Shown here piece after piece: positions 7,799-15,045 of a DNA stretch of 64,000 nucleotides. The stretch is taken from the NCBI RefSeq assembly GCF_026013965.1, contig NZ_CP110341.1, positions 930,001 through 994,000 on the forward strand, read 5' to 3'. Position numbers and translations under genes: made by a program. Source of the stretch: Brevibacterium sp. JSBI002 (GTDB lineage: Bacteria; Actinomycetota; Actinomycetes; Actinomycetales; Brevibacteriaceae). The stretch's first letter is position 1; every line of letters begins with the position of its first letter. The notes under the pieces were generated by a model, which ran no database searches, had not been told where the DNA came from, and worked only from the letters and a program-made list of their open reading frames with translations.

Positions 7799-8661
7799 TG
7801 GGCAGTCATAAGAAGGGCAAGTGCAAAAAGGACAAACACAAGGAGCGCAAACGGTCCAAGGACGCGGGCAAGGCCTGCGAAGCGACCAAAGATCGCGTCC
7901 GTGCCCATTTCCTCGATGGCAACACCGGCCCGTGGGCGAAGAGCCTGGCCGCCCAGGACGACCAGACCGCCCGCTCGGCGGAGAGTGAGAAGAACACCGA
8001 CCCCGCCGAGGCAACCGCCGCCTCGGCGAGTGACCGCACCTCAGCCGTGACGCCCACTCGCCGCGGTCCCGACTACTCAGCGCCGTCATCGATCGACATC
8101 GTCGCCGATCCCGTCCTCCACGCCCTGAGTACCCGACGGTCGATCTCAAAGGTCGACCCGGAGACCCCGAACGACTCCGACCTGCTCGAGATCATCCGAT
8201 CGATCTCCTCGGTCGCCGACCACAAGTCACTGCGCCCCTGGCGCTTCCTCATCATCCGCGGAGACGACCGGCACCGCCTCGGCGACGCCCTCGACGAAGC
8301 CGCCGGCGTCGTCCGCAAACCAGGCGAGACCAATACGAAGCCGCTGCGGGCCGAACTTCTGCTCGCCCTCGTCTCCTCACCGGTCGAACATGACAAGGTT
8401 CCCGAATGGGAGCAGCACGCGACCGCCGCTGGTGCCGGCCACCTGCTCGAACTCGCCCTGTGGCAAGCCGGCTGGGGAGTCATGTGGCGCTCGGGAACCC
8501 TGACGAACACCGAACCGGTCCGCCGCCTCCACCGCCTGAACGATCATGAACTGCTCATGGGCTGGTTCTACATCGGAGCCGTCCCCGAACGCTACCGACA
8601 GCGCCTGACCACGAGCACTCGCCCCCTGCCGAAGCCCGAACAGTTCCTCGATACCCTGTGA
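7798..8661 (+). CDS. Nitroreductase-family protein with Lys/Cys-rich N-terminal extension
   Basis: 287 residues. The C-terminal two thirds (from about residue 95) match the FMN-dependent nitroreductase fold: STRRSISKVDPE, ISSVADHKSLRPWRFLII, and the late AGHLLELALWQAGWGVMWRSG block. The first 30 residues are extremely basic with two cysteines (MGSHKKGKCKKDKHKERKRS), then a 60-residue Ala/Thr/Glu-rich linker; this leader is unusual for the family. I prefer ATG 7798, which overlaps the msrA stop; an ATG at 7786 would add four residues. The next gene overlaps its stop (GTGA), so msrA, this gene and the MFS exporter form one operon. Confidence 0.82.
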   Translation: MGSHKKGKCKKDKHKERKRSKDAGKACEATKDRVRAHFLDGNTGPWAKSLAAQDDQTARSAESEKNTDPAEATAASASDRTSAVTPTRRGPDYSAPSSIDIVADPVLHALSTRRSISKVDPETPNDSDLLEIIRSISSVADHKSLRPWRFLIIRGDDRHRLGDALDEAAGVVRKPGETNTKPLRAELLLALVSSPVEHDKVPEWEQHATAAGAGHLLELALWQAGWGVMWRSGTLTNTEPVRRLHRLNDHELLMGWFYIGAVPERYRQRLTTSTRPLPKPEQFLDTL

Positions 8662-9911
8662 GCACTCCCGACACCGACACTCCGGAAACGCGCCGCCTGC
8701 CCAAGGAGATCTATGTCCTCGTGGCAGCGGCCTTCATCGTTGCCCTGGGCTACGGAATCATCGCCCCCGTCCTGCCGCAGTTCGCGGCGAGCTTCGACTT
8801 CGGGGTCACCGCCGCAACCATCGTCGTCTCCTCGTTCGCATTCTTCCGGTTCGTGTTCTCACCCTCATCCGGGCGTCTCGTCGATGCCTTCGGCGAACGC
8901 CGCATCTACATCACCGGCCTCCTCATCGTCGCCGCCTCCACCGCGGCCGTCGCCTTCGCACAGAACTACTGGCAGCTGCTGATCTTCCGCGGACTCGGCG
9001 GCATCGGGTCGACGATGTTCAGCGTCTCCGCGATGGCGCTCATCGTCCGCCTCGCCCCGATCGACGCCCGCGCGAAAGCGTCCTCCACGTACGCGACCGC
9101 ATTCCTCGTCGGCAATATCGCCGGCCCAGTCCTCGGCGGTGCCATGGCCGGATGGGGGATGCGCATCCCGTTCATCATCTACGCCGTCGGTCTGCTCATC
9201 GCCGCCATCGTCGTCCGCGTATTCCTCGCCTCCACCGCAGCCTTCGGCTCCTCGACGAAATCCGGGCGTGCCCGCCTGGAAGCGGAGAAGGACAAGGAAC
9301 AGCAGGAAGTCATGTCCTTCCGGGAAGCCTGGAAGGATTCGGCCTACCGTTCGGCGCTCATCTCCGCCTTCGTCCAAGGCTGGTCGGCGATGGGCATCCG
9401 CGTGGCCATCTACCCGCTCTTCGCCATCCAGGCCCTCAAAGCCGATACGGCCGTGGCCGGACTGGCCCTGACCATGTTCGCCATCGGCAACGCTTCGGCC
9501 GTGACAGTGGTCGGGCGCTTCGCTGACACCGTCGGGCGCAAACCCTTCATCCAATGGGGTCTGTTCGTCCTCGGCGTGACCACCGCGGCGCTGGCCTTCA
9601 TCGACTCGATCTGGCTGTTCTTCGCCTTCTCCATCATCGCCGGGATCGGTTCCGGGCTGGCCAACCCCGCTCAGCAGGCCACGGTCGCCGACGTCATCGG
9701 CCGCGACCGCAAGGGCGGCCGAGTGCTCGCCCGCTATCAGATGGCCCTCGACGGCGGAGCCATCCTCGGCCCGATCATCGCCGGAGCCGTCGTCGACCAC
9801 TTCGACTACTCGTGGGCGTTCCTGCTCACCGGCGTCCTCGGCATCATCGCCGCAGGCCTGTGGTTCTTCGGCCGCGAAACCCGTCCCCGCCAACCGGCTT
9901 CGGCTGACTGA
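8658..9911 (+). CDS. Major facilitator superfamily transporter
   Basis: 417-residue integral membrane protein with about 12 predicted segments, starting at IYVLVAAAFIVALGYGIIAP and ending with LTGVLGIIAAGLWFF. The loop after segment 2 (GRLVDAFGERR) is MFS motif A, repeated after segment 8 (GRFADTVGRKP). A charged cytoplasmic loop (about residues 200-225, rich in Lys/Glu) separates the halves. Overall it resembles drug:H+ antiporters. The GTG start overlaps the previous stop. The substrate is unknown; its link to msrA and a nitroreductase suggests export of a redox-active or toxic compound, which is inference. Confidence 0.87.
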   Translation: MSTPDTDTPETRRLPKEIYVLVAAAFIVALGYGIIAPVLPQFAASFDFGVTAATIVVSSFAFFRFVFSPSSGRLVDAFGERRIYITGLLIVAASTAAVAFAQNYWQLLIFRGLGGIGSTMFSVSAMALIVRLAPIDARAKASSTYATAFLVGNIAGPVLGGAMAGWGMRIPFIIYAVGLLIAAIVVRVFLASTAAFGSSTKSGRARLEAEKDKEQQEVMSFREAWKDSAYRSALISAFVQGWSAMGIRVAIYPLFAIQALKADTAVAGLALTMFAIGNASAVTVVGRFADTVGRKPFIQWGLFVLGVTTAALAFIDSIWLFFAFSIIAGIGSGLANPAQQATVADVIGRDRKGGRVLARYQMALDGGAILGPIIAGAVVDHFDYSWAFLLTGVLGIIAAGLWFFGRETRPRQPASAD

Positions 9912-9940
9912 CGCACTCAAACGCACCCGCACGTGCGCTG

Positions 9941-10002
9941 CAGCTCGGTGAAACTGCAGCAGCTCGGTGCAGGAACCAAGCTGCTGCAGTTTCACCGAGC
10001 TG
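9941..10002. terminator. Long perfect inverted repeat after the MFS gene
   Basis: Arms 9941-9964 and 9979-10002 are a perfect 24-bp inverted repeat around a 14-nt loop, 29 bp after the MFS stop. The loop repeats part of the arm (CAGCTCGGTG occurs again at 9959-9968). It probably terminates the msrA operon; no T tract follows. Confidence 0.6.
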
Positions 10003-10143
10003 GTGTTCGGGGCGCGGCGTGCTCAGCCGTTGATCAGAGAAGTCAGGTTTTCCTCATGTGCGATGCGGGTGACACTCACTAGGATGGTTGGTTGAGTCGG
10101 CGTTCTGCGTCGTCGCCCTGTCTACGACAAAGAAAGTCCCCTC

Positions 10144-12954
10144 GTGAGTTTCCTGACCCGGCTGAGTCTGAAGAACCGGGCGCTCATCGCGCTCATCTCC
10201 GTCGTCGCCATCATCTTCGGCATCATCGGTGCCGGTTCTCTCAAGCAAGAGCTCTTCCCATCCCTCGACAACCCGCAGGCCACGGTCACCGCCTCCTATG
10301 AGGGAGCCACCCCCGAGGCCGTCGAATCCGAAGTCACCGACCCACTCGAAGGGGCGCTGACCGCACTGCCCGAAGTCGAGGACATGACCTCGACATCCTC
10401 GGCGGGCAGTTCGCAGATCACCGTGAGCACGAAGTACGGCGACGACTCCGATGACGTCGTCCGTGCCCTGCAGCGCGCCGTCTCCCAGGTGCAGCCGACC
10501 CTGCCGGACGGTGTCGAACCGAACGTCATGATGATGGGCACCGACGACATTCCGGTACTCGCCCTGTCCGTGACCTCGGACGCCGATGAAGACCAGCTGG
10601 CGGCGAACCTCGAAGACATCGTCGAACCGGAGCTGAAGAAGGTCGACGGCGTCTCCCAGGTCCAGATCGCCGGAGCGAAGACCAAACAGGTCGAGATCAG
10701 CATCCGCCGCGACGATCTCGAGGACGAAGGAGCCAACCTCGACGAGGTGGCCGGAATCCTCCAGTCCAATGGTGTGCCCACCTCCGCGGGCGAGCTCAAG
10801 GGCGATGACGGCACTGCCCCGGTCGAGGTCGGTACCCGCATCCGCTCGATCGATGCGATCAAGGAACTCGTCATCTCCGGCAAGGACGGACCGATCCAGG
10901 TCTCCGACGTCGCCGACGTCAAACTCGTCGACGAGCCGATCGAGTCGATCTCACGCACCAACGGCGAACCCTCGCTGTCCGTGTCGGTGATGAAGGAATC
11001 CGACGCGAACACCGTCGACGTCTCACACGCGGTGGCCGACAAGCTGCCCGAACTCGAGAAGATGATGGGTGACAATACGGAGTTCGTCTCCGCGTTCGAC
11101 CAGGCACCGTTCATCGAACAGTCCATCCACGACCTGCTCAACGAGGGTGGGCTCGGCCTGATCTTCGCGGTCCTCGTCATTCTCGTCTTCCTGCTCTCGG
11201 TGCGGGCGACGATCATCACCGCCATTTCCATCCCGCTCTCCCTCCTCATCGCCATGATCGGGCTGTGGATGGGCGGGGAGACCCTCAACATGCTCACCCT
11301 CGGTGCGCTGACGATCTCCGTCGGCCGCGTCGTCGACGACTCCATCGTCGTCATCGAGGCGATCCGCAGACGCCACGCCTCCGGCGGCGACAAGTTCTCG
11401 AACATCCTCGCCGCCGTCTCCGAGGTGGCCGGTGCCATCACCGCATCGACCCTGACCACGGTGGCCGTGTTCCTGCCGCTGGCATTCGTGACCGGGCAGA
11501 CCGGAGAGATGTTCCGGCCCTTCGCGCTGACCGCGACCATCGCCCTGCTCTCGTCCCTGTTCGTGGCACTGACGATCGTGCCCGTCCTCGCGTACTGGTT
11601 CCTGCGTCAGCGTGAGGCGAAGGTCAAGCTCACCCGTGCGGAGAAGGCGGAGATCCGTCGCAGCCGCAAGTCGATGCTGTTGCAGTGGAGGGCAGAGAAG
11701 AAGGAAGCGAAGAAGGCCGACAAGAAGCGCGACCTCGTCGCCGCCGGTGCCGAAGCAGAGGACACAGGTCCTCGCGACAGCGTCGCATCGTCCCAACGGG
11801 CCGATGCCACCACGCAGTCCGGTGCCACCACTCGAACCGATGCGGCCGGAATGGCCGCGGGCGGATCGCGCTACGGCGAATCCGAAGACGGAACTGAGGC
11901 CGTCGACGAGCTCGCCGGAATGCATTCTCCGGTGACGCGACTGCAGAAGACCTATATGCCGGCCATCGGGTTCTCGACGAAGCACCCGATCATCATGATC
12001 CTCATCGCCGTGCTCGTGCTCGCAGGCACCGGAGCGATGATCCCGCAGCTGAAGACCGAGCTCTTCGGCGACACCGGGCAGGATTCCCTGCAGATCTCGC
12101 AGACCTTCGACCCGGGCACCGACCTCGACGAGGCATCGGAGCAGGCGAAGAAGGTCGAGGACATTCTCGCCGACGAATCCGATGTCGACAACTACCAGGT
12201 GTCGCTCGGCGGCACGTCGTTCGGCTTCACCGACGATTCGTCGCTGACGGGCACCTATATCGTCAACACGAAGTCCGGAGTCTCGGCGCAGTCGATCTCC
12301 GCGAATCTGCAGAAGCAGTTCGACGACCTCAAGGGTGCCGGCGACGTCGAGGTGGCGAGCCAGAGCTCGACCCCGGGCGCGCAGACCATCGACGTCACAC
12401 TCACGGCCACCGACCCCCAGGAACTCGAGGATGCGACGAATAAGGTCAGCGACAAGCTCGAGAGTGTGTCCGCGGCACAGTCGGTGACGAGCGATACCGC
12501 CGCGGTCCAGCCCGTGATCGAAGTCAAGGTCGATCATGAGAAGGCCGCAGAGGAGAACCTCACCGAGGCGGCCATCGGCCAGTATGTGCAGCGTGCCATG
12601 CATGGTCAGCAGATCGGTGAGGTCGTCATCGACGATGTCTCCCATTCGGTGCTGCTCTTCGATCGCAATGCCGACACCGTGGAGAAGCTGCGCGAACTCA
12701 AGATCCCGGGCAAGCCGGAAGAGACGGCTCCCGCCGGCGGAGCCGGCGCAGGCGCGGAAGGCGGCGCCGGTGGAGCAGCCGGAGGTGCCGGTGGTTCAGG
12801 TGACGCCGGCGCGGCCGGTGGTGCCGGAGGAGCTGCCGGTGGCGCAGGTGGTGCCGGAGGCGCAGGCGGTGCCGGCGGTGCCGAAGGCGCGGCTGGTGGT
12901 GCGGCCGGTGGTGCCGGTGCGACGGGCGGCGATCCGAATGCGGGCGCCCCGTGA
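10144..12954 (+). CDS. RND efflux permease, N-terminal part (frame ends early)
   Basis: 936 residues of an AcrB/MMPL-like resistance-nodulation-division permease. TM1 is at about 13-33, followed by the porter domain (VTASYEGATPEAVESEVTDP), TM2-6 from about residue 335 with the proton-relay motif GRVVDDSIVVIEA, a long charged cytoplasmic insert (about 500-600), TM7 at about 616-634 and the second porter domain. The frame then enters an about 75-residue Gly/Ala tract and stops. The missing TM8-12 portion is encoded directly downstream in another frame (12951-14081). One extra C in the C run at 12946-12949 would join both into one protein of about 1312 residues. GTG start 10144, after a 232-bp gap. 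Confidence 0.82.
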   Translation: MSFLTRLSLKNRALIALISVVAIIFGIIGAGSLKQELFPSLDNPQATVTASYEGATPEAVESEVTDPLEGALTALPEVEDMTSTSSAGSSQITVSTKYGDDSDDVVRALQRAVSQVQPTLPDGVEPNVMMMGTDDIPVLALSVTSDADEDQLAANLEDIVEPELKKVDGVSQVQIAGAKTKQVEISIRRDDLEDEGANLDEVAGILQSNGVPTSAGELKGDDGTAPVEVGTRIRSIDAIKELVISGKDGPIQVSDVADVKLVDEPIESISRTNGEPSLSVSVMKESDANTVDVSHAVADKLPELEKMMGDNTEFVSAFDQAPFIEQSIHDLLNEGGLGLIFAVLVILVFLLSVRATIITAISIPLSLLIAMIGLWMGGETLNMLTLGALTISVGRVVDDSIVVIEAIRRRHASGGDKFSNILAAVSEVAGAITASTLTTVAVFLPLAFVTGQTGEMFRPFALTATIALLSSLFVALTIVPVLAYWFLRQREAKVKLTRAEKAEIRRSRKSMLLQWRAEKKEAKKADKKRDLVAAGAEAEDTGPRDSVASSQRADATTQSGATTRTDAAGMAAGGSRYGESEDGTEAVDELAGMHSPVTRLQKTYMPAIGFSTKHPIIMILIAVLVLAGTGAMIPQLKTELFGDTGQDSLQISQTFDPGTDLDEASEQAKKVEDILADESDVDNYQVSLGGTSFGFTDDSSLTGTYIVNTKSGVSAQSISANLQKQFDDLKGAGDVEVASQSSTPGAQTIDVTLTATDPQELEDATNKVSDKLESVSAAQSVTSDTAAVQPVIEVKVDHEKAAEENLTEAAIGQYVQRAMHGQQIGEVVIDDVSHSVLLFDRNADTVEKLRELKIPGKPEETAPAGGAGAGAEGGAGGAAGGAGGSGDAGAAGGAGGAAGGAGGAGGAGGAGGAEGAAGGAAGGAGATGGDPNAGAP
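12719..12945 (+). repeat. Gly/Ala-coding low-complexity tract inside the RND gene
   Basis: About 75 codons made almost only of Gly and Ala, built from imperfect GGTGCCGGAGGCGCA-like units, interrupt the second porter domain where family members normally have a short loop. Such repeats are prone to slippage and to sequencing error, and the frame break lies just after it. Confidence 0.8.
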
Positions 12955-14081
12955 CCTCGGAGCCGCGCTTCATCGAACTTGATGAGGTTGCCGACGTCAA
13001 GGAGGTCAAGACCGCACCGACGATCCGCCACACGGATTCGCAGCGTTCGACTACCGTGTCCGTGACTCCGGAAGGCGATGACCTCGGAGCCGTGTCGACC
13101 GAGGTCCAGTCCGCCCTCGACGAGGTGGACCTGCCCGATACGGTGGCCGTCGACACCGGCGGTGCCACCCAGGAGCAGAACGAAGCGTTCTCGCAGCTGG
13201 GACTGGCGATGCTCGCGGCGATCCTCATCGTGTTCGTCATCATGGTCGCCACGTTCAAGTCGCTGCTGCAGCCGCTGATCCTGCTGGTCTCGATCCCATT
13301 CGCGGCCACCGGTTCGGTTGCGCTCTCGCTCATCACCGACACTCCGCTGGGGCTGACGTCGATGATCGGTCTGCTCATGCTCATCGGCATCGTGGTGACG
13401 AATGCGATCGTGCTCATCGACCTCATCAACCACTTCCGCGTCCGCGGGGTCGATCTGCGTACTGCGATCGTCCACGGCGCCCGACTGCGTTACCGTCCGA
13501 TCCTTATGACCGCGGCCGCCACGATCTTCGCTCTGCTGCCGATGGCCCTCGGGCTCACCGGCGGGGGAGTGTTCATCTCGAAGCCATTGGCGATCGTCGT
13601 CATTGGCGGCCTGGTCAGCTCGACGCTGCTTACGCTCATCCTCGTGCCCGTGCTCTACCTGCTGCTCGAAGGGGTCAAGGAACGTCGGGCCGAGAAGAAG
13701 TACGTGAAGAACATGGCTCGCGGTGAGGTCCTCGACGCTGCCGAGGCACGGGCGCATGAGCGGGAGACCGCCGCGGTGCCTGCCGGTGCCGGGGCCGCTG
13801 TCGCCGGCTCCGACGACACCCGGGCGCAGTCAGAAGGGGAGGCCCCCACCGAGGCGACCGCACCGACCGCGGACTCGACGTCCGCGGATTCGGGCAGGGC
13901 CGCCTCGGCGTCGGATGGATCGACGGATGCCGACCACGTCGACGTCGGACGGAATACCGATCCGTCCGCTCGCGATGGACGGGACGACAACGCGGACCGG
14001 GGCGATGGGTCGGGAACGGACTTCACCCTGCGCAGCCAGCAGCCACGTCGTGACGACGGGGACGGCGAACCCAAACACTGA
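12951..14081 (+). CDS. RND efflux permease, C-terminal part
   Basis: 376 residues that complete the upstream permease: the end of the second porter domain (FIELDEVADVKEVKTAPTIR), TM8 through TM12 (GLAMLAAILIVFVIMVATF; GLTSMIGLLMLIGIVVTNAI; ILMTAAATIFALLPMALGL; VVIGGLVSSTLLTLILVPVL), then a 140-residue acidic disordered tail. It begins at a GTG overlapping the TGA of the N-terminal ORF (GTGA), so reinitiation is conceivable, but a start inside a porter domain makes a 1-nt deletion or sequence error more likely. Substrate unknown; the partner periplasmic adaptor found in Gram-negatives is not expected here. Confidence 0.78.
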   Translation: MTSEPRFIELDEVADVKEVKTAPTIRHTDSQRSTTVSVTPEGDDLGAVSTEVQSALDEVDLPDTVAVDTGGATQEQNEAFSQLGLAMLAAILIVFVIMVATFKSLLQPLILLVSIPFAATGSVALSLITDTPLGLTSMIGLLMLIGIVVTNAIVLIDLINHFRVRGVDLRTAIVHGARLRYRPILMTAAATIFALLPMALGLTGGGVFISKPLAIVVIGGLVSSTLLTLILVPVLYLLLEGVKERRAEKKYVKNMARGEVLDAAEARAHERETAAVPAGAGAAVAGSDDTRAQSEGEAPTEATAPTADSTSADSGRAASASDGSTDADHVDVGRNTDPSARDGRDDNADRGDGSGTDFTLRSQQPRRDDGDGEPKH

Positions 14082-14105
14082 GCCGTCCCGGCTAGAGTTG
14101 AGTCC

Positions 14106-14867
14106 ATGACGACCGAGCTCGAACCACAGGAGAGAAATCGCCTGTGGTTCGAGCTCGGTCTCATTGCGGCCCTGTCACTGGGGCAGGCTTCCGTCTATGC
14201 GATCGTGCGTCTGGCAGACATCGCCACGCGCGGACCGATCAGCGACGCCCAGGCCAAACTCAACACCTCGATCTCTCCCCGGCCGGGCTTCGACCTGATC
14301 TACCAGCTTCTCGACATCGGTTTCACCCTCGTGCCCGTCGCACTCGCGATCTACCTGCTCAGTCGCGACCGACCGGCACAGCCGCTGCCGATCCGACTCG
14401 GAGTCGACGGGCACCGACTGCGCGACCTCGGCCACGGTGCCCTCATCTTCCTTATCATCGGCATCGGCACCCTCGGGGTGTATGCGGGCGGCAGGGCACT
14501 GGGGATCACCGCCGAGATCCAGCCGTCCAACCTCGGCGATCATTGGTGGACGGTTCCCGTGCTGCTGCTCTCGGCGGCGAAGAACGGAATCCTCGAAGAG
14601 GTGCTCATCTTCGGCTTCGGGGCGCTGCGACTGCGGCAGCTGGGCTTCGGACCGTGGCCGATCATCATCTCCCTGGCGATCTTCCGCGCCAGCTACCACC
14701 TCTACCAGGGCATCGGACCGTTCATCGGCAACGTCGCCATGGGCATCATCTTCGGCTGGTACTTCCTGCGCAAGGGCAGACTCATGCCGTTGGTGTGGGC
14801 GCATGTCATCATCGACGCCCTCGGATTCCTCGCCCCGGGCGTGCTCGCCCTCGTCGACTTCGGCTGA
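14106..14867 (+). CDS. CPBP-family intramembrane metalloprotease
   Basis: 253-residue membrane protein of the CPBP (CAAX protease and bacteriocin-processing, Abi) family. Hydrophobic segments lie at about 17-36, 64-85, 112-127, 148-172, 184-196, 207-221 and 230-250. The EE motif (Glu164-Glu165 in ILEEVLIFGFGALR), the FRASYH His198 and the HVIID His233 form the expected metal/catalytic set. A perfect 20-bp inverted repeat (14111-14160) occupies codons 2-19. The ATG at 14106 is supported by the first membrane helix; no better downstream start keeps that helix. It follows the RND gene by 24 bp. The target is unknown. Confidence 0.85.
   Translation: MTTELEPQERNRLWFELGLIAALSLGQASVYAIVRLADIATRGPISDAQAKLNTSISPRPGFDLIYQLLDIGFTLVPVALAIYLLSRDRPAQPLPIRLGVDGHRLRDLGHGALIFLIIGIGTLGVYAGGRALGITAEIQPSNLGDHWWTVPVLLLSAAKNGILEEVLIFGFGALRLRQLGFGPWPIIISLAIFRASYHLYQGIGPFIGNVAMGIIFGWYFLRKGRLMPLVWAHVIIDALGFLAPGVLALVDFG
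14111..14160. repeat. Perfect 20-bp inverted repeat covering the first codons of the CPBP gene
   Basis: Arms 14111-14130 and 14141-14160 are exact reverse complements with a 10-nt loop. In mRNA this would form a strong stem five nucleotides after the ATG. It may terminate the RND transcript, lower CPBP translation, or both. Confidence 0.7.
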
Positions 14868-15045
14868 GTGCTGCAGCCGCAATCGGGACACTCATTCCTC
14901 CCTCCGGGTTCACCTCTGATTCACCGGCGGGTAGTTCCAGGGCCGCTTGCCGGTGACAGTCTCGGTCGGGTGAGTCCTTCCGGCTCCGCCCTCTGTGCCG
15001 GGCGGTCCCCGGTCTGGGAAGATACCCGATACAAGGAGAGAATCG

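Noticed and set aside
11023..12645. Long minus-strand ORF opposite the RND permease
   Set aside because: Mirror of a codon-biased membrane protein gene; no domain signal of its own.
12719..12945. CRISPR-like repeat array
   Set aside because: Units are contiguous, without spacers, in frame and encode Gly/Ala; it is a coding low-complexity tract.
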